From Pohlia nutans (lineage: Eukaryota > Streptophyta > Bryopsida > Bryales > Mniaceae): 64,000 bases of DNA. The stretch covers positions 15,955,501 through 16,019,500 of the forward strand of contig CM040087.1 in NCBI GenBank assembly GCA_022496805.1, written 5' to 3'. Below, in pieces: positions 52,891 to 64,000 of the stretch. A program made the translations under genes and the position numbers. Below the pieces are notes generated by a model. It had not been told where the DNA came from. It was given only the letters and a program-made list of their open reading frames with translations, and made no database searches. How positions within the stretch are numbered: position 1 is the stretch's first letter; each line of letters opens with the position of its first letter.

Positions 52891-55700
52891 CATGGGTAGT
52901 GCAAACCCAGATTCGTATGCATTTTGCATTTATTACAACCTTAAATTAGGTTTACATAATTACATGTGTAAAAGGAAAAAACTTACTATGGATAGTTACC
53001 GTTATTGAATTGACTTTTTGCGTCATGTCTCAACGATATTCGTTTAGCATAGCTTAATTTAGAATATTTAAATTTACCATGTTATTCACGATAGTCCAAG
53101 CATTACTTTTGACATGAGAACCATATATTCTAAACTATTTATATCCTATATAGGAGACATACATCCACATCCACTAGAGTTAATTGAAAAGAGAACAAAA
53201 CTCATGTTGAGTGAGGTGAGTTGAAGGTCAATCAATCACAGCCGAGTTGATTGGCATGGTTGTCATGTAATTTGAAAATAGAGAACATGTTGAACTAGTT
53301 TTGTTGTCAAAAAGATGGCAAAACTAGTTATAAGAGGAGTTGGTGTCAAACTGAAGTGAGTTAGCTTCGTGAATAAGCTTGGAAGCCGCTTTCGTGGCGC
53401 CCGCAGCTTTCGAGGTGCTTCTAGCCATGAGAATCAGTCCTTAGCTTTGTTGCAGTTGGCCTTCTCTCCCGTCTTCCAAGCGCGTTCAGCTCGCTCCACT
53501 CCCTGCCTTCATTGCCGTTGCAGCGCATCTGGTTTCTTACATTTTGCATCGCCTTGCATCTGTTCTTGCATCTTCTTCCCGTGCAGTCAACTCCGTTAAC
53601 TCCTGTACTATTCTTTGTGATTGGTGTTCGTGATGGTGGCAAACATTTCGGTGCTGGTTATCGTGAGAAAGGTTTCGGAGAAGGCGTATGACGTTAAAGA
53701 CGGAGTTGGTGTAAGGCAGCGGACGTGAAGAACGCGATCAACGGCTCAGAGACGTTCACGCTAGCAATACTGCGGCGTTTGCGAAGGATTCACCTGCAGG
53801 GGCGTCCGCTATCGTGTGCTTCGCCTGCATCAACACGACGTCGAAGGATCTAGCTGTATCGACACGTCATCGAAGGAGAAGCAGAGTCGATGTTGCTGGC
53901 TGGTTGCATCGATGTTGTTACTAGGGCGTCGATGTTGCAGAGGCGTCCACTGGCCATCCTTCGTGTAGAAGGCGAAGCAAACGGTTGGATTTGACCTTCA
54001 GTGGTAAGTGACGGCGAGCTTTTCCTTTGCAGTGACTACGAGCTTCTCATTCGGCGTGTCCACCACTGAAGGTCCTTTGTAGCGACGACGACCTTCAACT
54101 TCGACCTATTGTTAGTTTTACTTCTAGAGTGGCAAGTTCTACTACGTACGTGAAAAAAACCTCAGGCGTGAGTACATTCAACGACCCGCGAAGCAAAACA
54201 CGGTATCCTAGGCTCATGAGTCTCTGGGTAGCAAGAGCCACTGCGGATCTAGATCTGATTGTAGCCGGTGTTCTGTTGATTTTTATTGCCATCTCCGTGT
54301 TTTTTGGTTGTTGTGCACTGCCATCTCCATGGCTATTTGATGGACAACCAGCTCTGGTGACAGAGAGAGGTAGCTCATGGGACCGTCAATGCCGAGGAGC
54401 ATCTGAGCTTCAAAGCCGGGGAGCACGGGACTTTCAGTTGTGAGGAGTAGGGGAACTTCAATGCTTGGGAGCAGGGCCATCTGAGATGGAGAGCAACAAT
54501 AGAGAATAACTCAGTGTTGGGAAGTCGGGGCAGCAGAGATAGAGACGAACAACATTTGGGACCTTCAATGCTGAGGTTGAAAAGGATCAGCGATCATCCA
54601 ACTTCAACAATCTGAGAATGAATGAGGCCCAAATATTTTTTCTTTCCATGCATGTTTAAGGTGATTGAGCAGCTTGGCATTATATTCAATAATGCTCACA
54701 AGGCTTCCATTGTATTTAGAATCACTTACTGTTAGATGCAGAGATTGTAGTTAACCCCTCAGTATTGAATATCTAGTGCGACAAGGCAATAAATTAAAAA
54801 AGCTCTGGTTTGCAGTTCAACAATAAACTAAATGTGTTGGGTTCAAAAGTTTGCTGAGCTTTTCTCATGACTGAGTAATGGAAGCATTGTTTGGATATGT
54901 AGGAAAGGAATTGCTGTTCTATTCTAGAGATGTTAGGAGAATTACATTAAGTTATTTGCTTTGTATCATTAGGAGAAAAATGGGGTCCCAAAGGGGCCCT
55001 CTAAGCTTGCCCGTGTTATGTGAACCGGCTGCCCAAGCACCATTTTCTATGTAAACCCATTGATGCAGTCGCTGCCCGCTGACAGCGTCGGAAGCCGTAG
55101 TGTTGGCAGTGTTGACAGCGTCGATTGGCGCAACCCACGGAACTGCGTTGCTAGCAGCCACGGTGGCACCATTGGTGCCCTCTTGTAAAGTGCACGGTTT
55201 GGCCTAAATCTTTCAGTACGTGCCAAAGGCCAAGGCTCCTTTGTGACTACAGATTTCTCCTAATGGTTACGGGATAAGGCAATGATTGAACAAAGAAAAA
55301 TAGACAAAACTTTACACTATTAGAAGTAGGTGCTTCTACTTAGGTGGTACATCAAAAGCTTGTGTGGGAAAAATTAACCATCCCTAATATGAGAATGGCT
55401 ATGATACTTAAATCCTCTCAAACTAACTATATAATGAAGAAATAGTAAATCCATTTTGCATGTCAAAGTTTTAGTACCTTTCTACATGTCAACAGTTTGG
55501 TACTTTATATGCAAGTATTCTCACTAAAAACACAAAAAAGGATGTTTTGATTGTTTTCTAAATGAAAACATGTAATTAAGACTTTTTCTCAAAAGCAAGC
55601 CTATAGATTCTTGTCAGATTAAGGTTTGGGGGTTTTATTGGCATTCTTATGAGTGTGGAGCTGTATTTTCTAGATGTAATTTAATTTCATGTTTCGTTGT
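52891..55700. other. Mixed spacer with a GC-richer block
   Basis: 53350-54500 is richer in GC than its surroundings and repeats short phrases such as AAGGATC/GTCGATGTTG (53770-53960). It may be a decayed retroelement or gene remnant, but I could identify no domain, long terminal repeat pair or exon. Open frames here (for example 53369-53599) have no family resemblance. 54600-55700 is plain AT-rich DNA. Confidence 0.35.
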
Positions 55701-55709
55701 TTTCTACAG

Positions 55710-56601
55710 GGGCTCTACTATAACTTACAAGTTGTTAGAATTGAAGAGGAGGATGATGCTATTGACATTTCTTTCCCTAACAATTATGCGGTACCCCAAA
55801 GTGTTTCAAACGGCACACCTAATCTTGCAATTAACCCCAATTCAAGCGTGCCCCCACCGGTCAAAAAGCCTAGGGTTTCCAAAAAAAATGCTATTGATAG
55901 CATTCACTTGTCTTTCTTAGTTGCATCATACCACACCCATTTCAATACCTACTCAAACTTAAGGAAGAAAGTATGTGATCAATTGGTTCCGTTGATTGTG
56001 TGGAAAAGTGTTTACGTTGACTATTGCAAAAAATTCCCAAATTTGACTTTCCAAGAAGAGTCCTTGAAGGTCAAATTAAGAGAAACCCTAAAAGTATTGG
56101 AAACGGGCACTAGCAATGAAGATAATCTACAATAGGCAGTATTGCAACCCATTGACTTCCTAAGTGCCATCAAAGTCACTAAGAGGCATGCAAAAAGGAA
56201 CACCCTTAACCAAGGAGCGGGAATCGTAGAGGGATCGAGTCCAAGAAGTCAAGCAAGTGATAGTTCTATAGTTAAAGACACAAGTTGCAACTACAAACGC
56301 TACGGCTCCAATCCTCAGCGAAAAAAATAAAAAAAAAGTCCAAATCCAAAGGAGAAAATTTGCAAAAAAACGGCCTAAGGTATCACAAGCCTTGCAAATA
56401 CCTATACAAGGGGGAGAGGCAAACTACAATGGGCTGATTGAGCTAAAAATGGAGAGTGAAAAAATAGATGCCTTATATTTAGTACCAAAAATAGGAGTAT
56501 GCGGATGAATGACCTCGATCATCAAGCTTAGAAATGAGGGATTTTACACACGAGAGCAATTTAGAAAAGAGATGCAAGAGATTATAGATTCTAGTGAATA
56601 A
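55710..56601 (+). pseudogene. Decayed gene fragment (unidentified family)
   Basis: An exon-like start after tttctacag (55709) opens a frame to 56135 with VKKPRVSKKNAIDS and a helical segment (LRKKVCDQLVPLIVWKSVYV). After the stop, similar protein-like sequence continues in other frames to about 56601, where ALYLVPKIGVCG and NEGFYTREQFRKEM can be read. The frame changes and stops suggest a broken gene copy, perhaps of a MYB/SANT-like transposon-associated or plant-specific family. I cannot name it. Confidence 0.45.
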
Positions 56602-59600
56602 AATTGTATTTTCATTTTTATATTGAATTTTTTCCTTTATATTTCGATTTAGCAATAAAATTCATCCATTATAAATTTTACCTTCATTCATCAATATCAT
56701 TGTGTTTTTTATGAATCTCTATTATTTACATTTTTTATAACATTTTAAATTCATTTTAATTTTGTAATATCAAGATGCATACCACTTAGACTTTGTTGTT
56801 CATTACTATAAGTTACATTTTCCCTAAAAATATCATACTACTCTAAGCCTTTTTGTAATTATTATGGTTTTTACAAGAAAAGAAGTTAAAAAATTCATAC
56901 ACATTTTTTTATTAATAAATTATGATGAACATTTAGGGATTAAATGAAAGTGTGTTGAGATAGACTTCAAATGTACCTCAAACCTACCTCAACACACTTT
57001 TATTTTTCAATTTTATTTTATCACTATTATTTATCAAAGCGTGCATGTGGTTGATGCTCGCATGGAGCTCACCTCTCTATTTTGGGCAGAAAATTTGCCA
57101 GATTCCTTCCATTAATCTCGATTTCAGTGCAAGAGAGTTCAATTTTAGGTAGGCCCATCTTCGAAGCAAAAGGAAAACATGTATTTTGAAGCGGTCTTTT
57201 AATTTCAGTTACTCTCTGAGACAGTTTGACTTTTGATTTCAATGATTTTCGAGGGTCATAACTCATGTTGATTTTGGTTAACTCAAATTTCACACAAACT
57301 TTGTAGTTGGATTTTCCACGGGATTTTAGAAGTAGTAATTTTTTTAATGTGTCATTCACTCAACATATATTGTCACTTCTTAAGGTAATTTCCAATTACA
57401 AGACACACACTGCAAGGTTGAATGTTAATATAAAATTTTCATGATATATGAGTTTCATGTAAAGTTTCATTAGAAGTATCTTGCAAGTGTTCATAAACAC
57501 GTTCATGTTTACCATGTTTGCAAGACGGTATTAAGTAACAAGCGTCATTCTTAAGGTCTCTAACAACTACATTTTCATTTGCCTAATTTGTAGGATTATA
57601 AACTACCAAGGTTGTATGTAACAATGAAAAATGCACCATGTGCAACCAAGGACTATGTGCCACAACCCTCATTTACAGCTGCAACATGAAATTAGTAAGT
57701 TCTTTTATCTACAATTGCAACATCGGCTACAAATTCATGGATTGTGATGATGATGATGGTGTTCATTTAGGCTCCCTTGGTGGGCGCGCTTGATCTTCTT
57801 CCCTTGACTCGCTCTCATCGCGTGAGCCCATGTTTCATGACCAAACTCCACGCTTGAACCCTCGCTTTCATCACCGCTCCCCTCGCTTTTCTGTTCCGTC
57901 GCTCGCCTCGTTGTCGCTTCCGTCGCTGCAAGCATCATCTCTTTTGTCTTCTCTGCTAGTGTCGTTCGCGCTCTCTTCTTCTATGCTGATGCTTGTCTAG
58001 TTCTTTTTCCCATCCTTCTCTTTCATTAAAGGTGTAAATTGCACCGCTTGTTGCATATCAACCTCTTGGTTGCCATTGTACACACTCTCCATTGCAACTT
58101 AAATTCCATTATGTTTTGCATACTCAACTTCCTAATTGGTTGGCTACTTCCCAAATTTGTCAAGTTGCGCTATATAAGACTAAAATCAGAATTCATACAT
58201 GAGGAGAGTTACCACAATTGCATGAACAAATCCTACTCACAACACACAACAAGGGCAACTCTAGTCACGACTCTAGTACAAAAAAACATTGTCACACTCT
58301 TTAAGATCCAAATAACAAACTATTTTACAACCATATAGTTGAAGGTATTGAGCAGAAATTACTTACAAATACTTTCACGAATCTTTGAACTCCTCTTGGG
58401 CCCCACTTATGGGTGAATTCCTTCCTATTGGTGTGCTTATCCGCAACAATGTTGCATTTGTCAGATTTAGCTTAGTATTTTGGATTAGACAACAAATCAA
58501 AAATTGCATTTTAAGATTCTATTGAAACTTCACCAACTACAATGACATAAATTTTGTTCAACGCCCTTGCAATACTCCTTCTTAATCTAATATGTCTCTC
58601 CCGAATGTTATTGCTAATTGATAGCATAGCATATTCCTCATTCTAATTCAAAGATATAGTTTTCTTAATCATAGCTTAAATCTTATATTTGTTAAAGAGT
58701 CTTGTTGCAACCAATCAAGATGCCACGGGAAAATGTAAGCAGCTCTTTCAAAAGCAAAATTCTTCATGTGCCTTCAAAACTGACCTAAAAGGTGGGCCAT
58801 AGAGTTGACTTGGCAACGAGGCACATCCCTTACAGAGTCCCAAGTCCCTAATGAGAAAGGATTAGAGGGTACATTCACAATATAACGACCTAAGGAAACT
58901 GTAACCATTGATTAATTTAACGGATTACTAAGCAATAATCTTATTATTTGAATTGATAATGCAATATAAATTAGTAACAACATGTATTATATGTCATTTT
59001 ACAATATACTAAAATTTGACGATGTTTGAGAAGTTATTGGTACACCAAAACGACTAAAATATAGTCGTAACCATTCAAAATCCTCAAAAGAAAATCATTT
59101 AGACAAACTAAGATTTTATTCTTTGGTTAATACGTACCTAATTTTAAAAGTTGGTGCACTTCATTTTCATTGCTACATTGCTACTAACATATTTTTTAAA
59201 TCGGTTTAAAAGTTAACTTTTTAAACAAAATGCACGATGTGCACACATGTGAACCAAGAGCCACAATATTGCACAACTAAAAATTCCCTTGATGTGGTGA
59301 ACCAAATCATGCAAACACTCTAAGTATGCTTTTCTATTGAATAACTTTTATCAAACATTGTATTTTCCAATAATATTGTGTATTTTTTTCCTTAGGAAAC
59401 GATATGAATAGATTTTGTCCTATACCGAAACTGACATCTTCACATTTTTTTGAAGAATATAGCTAAATCATTTATACAAAGTTACATTCTTCATTCTACT
59501 AGGGCTACGTTGTGCTCCGCAATACCAGTGACGATTGATACATAAAGAAATACAATTTATTCAAGGATGCTCAATATTTATTGACATTTAATTGTTAACC

Positions 59601-61312
59601 CTAGTGTTACCTAACTTCCTTAACCCTTCAATTCACATACACTAGATGCACATGATCTCACCAATCTTACGTATATTCATGACTTGTAACAAGTCTCACT
59701 GCATTTATCATCTATCACCCACACTACTCATGCAAGAGTATGTCGTTTTGCTCCGCCACCACGCCGCTCTAGCCATGCCATGTTCATGATGTTCCATAGC
59801 TTTGGTTGGCTCATGGGATGACCAACCAGACAAGCAGCCATGAGAGGGAGGTTTTCTCACTGCCTGAGGCCGGATTGATCCATGGTCCACAAGCTATTTT
59901 TCAATATACAAAGAGAGACTCTTGGAATTTTATGAAGCCTAATTTCTAGTATGATGGCAAGATCAATGAAATTGTGATATTGGTTTGAGGAAAAGTATTG
60001 TGTTCAAAGATAATTGCAACCAACATTGAGTACATTATTACACACATGATAATTTGCAATCGTTAATTGCTCAAAACTCCATGTACAATACAGACTACTC
60101 CAACTATGACTGGCACAATTCACAAGGCTCTACTATAAGAAGGCTTACACATCATAGAATCAAACCACTACATGACCAGGAAGGCTGAACTTGTTCTACC
60201 ATCCGTCACTAATCATCTCGTCTACTGAATTCGTCTTACAAAAATGAAAATTAGTAATTAAGTAGAATGTGAACTCTTTCATTTCGGGTCAAAGAATCAC
60301 AGAAAGACTTGAATAAAACCTTAGGTCCAGAATTGGCAAGGCAAAGGAACTGTGTAATAATGCAACTTGCTAACCTTCATATGTGGCCTTAATACATGAT
60401 ATACAAAACCACAAAATAAAATGCAACACACAAGTATGTAATTTGAATAGACAACTAATAAAATTTGCAAAAAAAGAATCCTACAATATTTGGGGTTGTG
60501 TTAAAACAAACGCTCAAATGTTACAATTCTACTGATTAGCATGACGGATCAAAAGTAGTTACGAGTGGCTCACTTTTGAAAACCAAAATGAGTGCTGCAG
60601 CAACTTTGTTGCTAGCGTTACCCACGCACTCCACAAGATAATCTTCAGCTATCTGATACAGAAGCAGACAGATTCATACCCTCCAATAAAGCTCACTCAG
60701 CCTTGTGAGATCTTTTGACGCGTAAATATTTGTGCATCTCCGTAAATAACTCCATGTAAATATTTGCCAAAAAATTCTTTCTATTTTTCAATTTCAATTT
60801 TCTAATCGCTAATGAGACTCCATTCAAAAACTGAAAAAAAAAATTCACTGTTCTTGCCATTCCAGAAACTAAATCCTCTACAAGCCCTTATGTTCGATCA
60901 ATTTCGCTGTCCAAACCCTAAATCCTAAGCCCTGGTGTCGGGGAAACGGCCACTCTCTGAACCGGAATACAAAAATGCGGCAAGTCAAATCGCATACACA
61001 CATCGTTTCTTCTTGCCATTCCAGAAATTAAATCCTCTGCAAAGCTAAATCATTCTTGTGAATTGTGAACATTTGGGCTTTCGCGACGTAGTTTCCAAGA
61101 CGTGTACAGAACTGTAGCAATTTCAAACTTCAAAATAGTAAGATTCATGAAGACAAACCATCTGTCAGTGACAGCTGAAACACTTGTCTGTTTCTGCTGA
61201 GGAGCAAGCAACCGACACTCATCTGGAAGCAGAATACACGCATGTCTCTTTAATATCACCTTCGTTAATATCATCAGACCAGGGAACAGACGAACAAAAG
61301 TTCCAAGGTGGC
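56602..61312. other. AT-rich spacer without recognisable genes
   Basis: About 4.7 kb of AT-rich DNA. Short frames such as 57735-57938 and 58039-58338 lack exon context. 60860-61030 (AAATCCTCTACAAGCCC, AAACCCTAAATCCTAAGCCC) resembles 63740-63830, a dispersed or duplicated segment. No RNA gene was identified. Confidence 0.35.
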
Positions 61313-61315
61313 TAA

Positions 61316-61820
61316 GGGGCTAAGGACCAAGAGCCATGACCATGGAATTCTAAAATCTGTGATTGGCCCAAAAAGAGCTCTTGGTCCCATTTAGCTTTAC
61401 ACTACCTTGAAAAAAGGAGAATGACCACTAACTTTGAGGTCCCCAAAAACTACTAAAATCTGCCATTTGGATAATGTGCCATGGTCTAACGGGTTTTCCG
61501 TTGAGTCGAGGCAAAATGCTCGACTCAACGGAAATCAAGGGAGCCGTAAGGCTGAAAATCAGCCATTGGCCGAATTTTAATATTTTAATATTTTTTTTTC
61601 CCAATTTTTTTGACGTTACTGTAGATTGTTGGGATTTATATTAAAAAAATCAGCCCAAAGTTGTCCCGGTCCAAATCCACTTTACACTACAAGAGTGACC
61701 AAGCCACTCAAAAATCCATTTTTGATTTTTCATGGTCACTGCTCTTGGCCAAGAGCCATGACCATAAAAATGATTTAATTTTCTTGGTCATGGCTCTTGG
61801 TCCTTAGTGTAAACCGCCCC
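61316..61820. mobile_element. Harbinger-like MITE with an internal perfect hairpin
   Basis: A 505-bp element from GGGGC to GCCCC, flanked by TAA on both sides (61313-61315 and 61821-61823). Both ends lead into GGACCAAGAGCCATGACCA (inverted on the right), with a 9-base length difference in the arm. Inside, 61495-61534 is a perfect 16-bp hairpin (CCGTTGAGTCGAG, loop GCAAAATG). Confidence 0.75.
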
Positions 61821-61823
61821 TAA

Positions 61824-63045
61824 CCTTCTTGAATTCAAATGAGATAACAAGAGTTCTAGACTACATTTTTATTCCAACAACCTCAACTACTTCTTTATTG
61901 ATCGTCATAATAGAATTATTCTTAAATTCAAAGGTATGTGATCACCTCCTTTTTACATTCCATTTATTCCTCTGTAATCATTCGTTTCTAGTGACACAGG
62001 GTCAACAAACTTCTTTACACTTCTTTGGAACTCAAATGTAGAGTAAATAACTACATATGCACGAGCTTACTCCATGTAAAATATTCATAGAAAATCAAAA
62101 AAAGAAATATAATATATAGTGCAATTCATGAAGTGTAATCCAAGAGATAAGATTCGTGATGCAAGTCAGTAAGTCCACTCAGAACACAAATTTCGCAAAG
62201 TTCTCACACTCCATATAAACACGTACATGTTGGGCACCTAATGGACCTGGGTGTACAGTTACCAACACCAAAATATATCACACCTTTAGTAACGTGAACT
62301 CTACATCTTTCACTGAATTTGCAATCACGACAAATTCGAACTGCACTCTACAAATCGTGAAATATTATACACTAGCGTGCAAGCTGCCTATTGCAAAGCT
62401 GCAGACTGAGAACAATTACAATCTCTACAATCCCTAAGGTTCCAATTTGAACCATTCTGTGGACTATTATTTGAGTAGGATCCTGTTATGAATGACAAAA
62501 AGGAGGTTGACGAGGGAATTGAGTCTAAACAGCGAACAAGAGGAGGGACCCTGTTATCTTGCTTGCACCATGTCTGAAACTATCAATGGCGGGGTAATAG
62601 GTCCTGCCCTTCTCAAATCTGAAACCGGTCCACGTGTTTGCGCGGAGTTCTTTCTGGCCAGAAACGAAGGTACGTCTAGAGTCAAAGAAGGAGTTGCTTC
62701 AAAACCGCGCTCTCTCCTCCATGCTGAATCCACTTGAGGTAAATGGAACGGGTCTGCTTCTAATGCAATTGGAAACTCCGGCAGTTTGGGTGTAGTACTT
62801 GGCATTCTGTAGTGCAATCCCCACCTCTTAGAAACTTTTGATTGCGTAACTAAAATTTAACACCACATGAATTCTCACTCACAAGAGTTGAGCGCACCCC
62901 TAGAACTTGTTGTATGTGCAGAGATTCTTAAACTTCAAAACTACGCTAGAGTGCACAATAAGATATACTCAACCCTCTCTAATTGCACTGCCTCATGCTG
63001 AAAGGTTTTCCAGTTAGATGCGACAGATTATGAAGATATAACTTG
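61824..63045. other. Spacer upstream of the window-edge gene's 3' end
   Basis: AT-rich DNA. Overlapping frames on both strands at 62492-62817 cover the same sequence (plus: SETINGGVIGPALL; minus: MPSTTPKLPEFPIALEADP). Neither has supporting splice sites or recognised similarity, so I do not call a gene. Confidence 0.35.
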
Positions 63046-63989
63046 CTTATCCCTCAATGCTTCTGCTAAGGGCACAGAGACCAGCTTTTGCATTGCCTGC
63101 CAAGCATAAAGCATTCATCAAAATGAGCTGAATGAAATAAAGAAATTCTAGTGATATGAAATTGGGTCCCAGCTAAATTATGTTTTTCACAATATGATCG
63201 ATTGAACTTGTCATTTTAACGAAATATCTTGCGAAGATCAAGGTTTTAGAATGCTTAGGATTCACGTGCAAGAGAGTGTCGGTATCAAAATTATGTATTA
63301 TTGACGAATCTTATTACCTACCTCTTCCCATACTTCGACTTGCTCACAGGCTAGTCTTCGCTTCACTGCAAGCGAAGCTTTGACATTCCCAACCGCAAAC
63401 CCTAGTTGTAATTCCACAGCCTGCACCACAAACTTGGTTTCAGTACCCTAAAGGCATAACAACATTACACCTTTGTAGTAAACTGCCTTCAGAATACCGG
63501 TATGTCATTGTTTTTCTGAACATTCACCCTAACAATATATATATATAGGGCTCATCTGAAACTGCAAGTACCTGGCCTAACGCTTGTTGCTCCAATGACC
63601 TGAGCATTGCCTCAGTTAGACCAGCTGGTAGCTTCGCCCTGTACACAAACCCATAGATCAACTACATTCTCAAACTCCATGGATTCAGCGTTTACTAATG
63701 ACATAGACATTGCATCACTTCAGATCTAGCTTCTAACAGATCCTCTGCAAAGCTAAATCCTCTGCAAGACTTAGACTCGCTCAATTTCGCTATCCAAACC
63801 CTAGTCACGAAGCCCTGGTGTGGAGGAAATGGGATGGACTACCATACCCACCAGCGAGAAGAGTTTCTTTCCGAATTTTCGCACGGTGCCTTGCACTGAT
63901 AACTAGAGGTGTCCATCGCCCGCTTGCCCAATAGCCGTGCACGCCTTTCGCAAGCTCGCCAACCCACTTCGCCAATGCGGACGTCGTAG
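63046..63989 (-). CDS. 3' part of a small multi-exon gene running off the right edge
   Basis: Four exons on the minus strand join in phase with GT-AG borders: 63989-63848, 63638-63572, 63420-63322 and 63096-63046 (stop TAA). The peptide begins inside the gene with ALAKWVGELAKGVHGYW, then RHRAKIRKETLLAGG, AKLPAGLTEAMLRSLEQQAL, AVELQLGFAVGNVKASLAV, ACEQVEVWEE and ends AMQKLVSVPLAESIEG, about 119 residues in view. An acceptor (tttgcag) right at the edge shows that more 5' exons lie outside. The short basic middle recalls small mitochondrial ribosomal proteins, but I am not sure of that. The matching phases of four small exons make the gene itself credible. Confidence 0.6.
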
Positions 63990-64000
63990 CTGCAAATCAA

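Noticed and set aside
53280..54500. LTR retrotransposon
   Set aside because: No pair of long terminal repeats, primer site, or gag-pol similarity could be seen in the GC-richer block.
1..64000. CRISPR arrays, prokaryotic operons or phage features
   Set aside because: Spliced plant genes and plant transposons dominate. The tandem repeats are coding, satellite or intronic, without spacer-repeat structure.

Overview
The window reads as nuclear DNA of a land plant. It carries a PHT1 phosphate transporter with a PHR1-type promoter site, an ER nucleotide-sugar transporter of the UTR1/SLC35B1 family, plant-type TTTAGGG heptamers, Mutator-like (MULE), CACTA-, Harbinger- and piggyBac-like elements, and GT-AG introns. 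Coding exons are GC-rich and the spacers AT-rich. A bryophyte, lycophyte or other non-seed plant is my guess, but nothing I can see fixes the species.

Layout. 1-3.3 kb: a complete two-exon PHT1 gene. 4.4-4.8 kb: a minus-strand coiled-coil exon. 4.8-9.5 kb: AT-rich spacer. 9.5-13.8 kb: a seven-exon UTR1-like transporter with several MITEs in its introns. 13.8-16.5 kb: a partly duplicated 3' flank of that gene, split by piggyBac-like MITEs and a foldback element. 17.0-51.0 kb: one giant Mutator-like element of 34,067 bp. 51.0-62.9 kb: nested inverted repeats, a decayed gene fragment and mostly featureless AT-rich DNA. 63.0-64.0 kb: the 3' part of a small multi-exon minus-strand gene that runs off the window.

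The giant element is the main discovery. It has long GC-rich terminal inverted repeats (about 0.9 kb closely matching, homology to 1.3-1.6 kb) and a perfect 9-bp target duplication CATCGAGCG. It carries four gene units. Gene A (+) is a zinc-finger protein ending in a Ulp1/C48 protease and containing a run of five related tandem exons plus a truncated sixth. Gene B (-) is a diverged paralogue of A without the protease and looks intact through five exons. Gene C (+) is a MULE transposase with DDE and SWIM domains and an inserted repeat block bearing DLNxxP (EAR-type) motifs; it is broken by a nonsense codon and a frameshift. Gene D (-) is a small coiled-coil/basic protein next to the right terminus.

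The whole element is sown with the 9-mer CAGTGTTAT. I count 31 exact copies by eye, in termini, introns, UTRs and even coding repeats. They lie mostly on the + strand in the left half and on the - strand in the right half, are absent from younger insertions nested inside the element, and were not found outside it. The motif closely resembles the YAGTATTAY motif that, as I recall, the Arabidopsis VANDAL21 anti-silencing protein VANC21 binds. My inference is that this is an independent or ancient sequence-specific self-recognition (anti-silencing or transposase-docking) system, with the zinc-finger proteins A and B as the best reader candidates.
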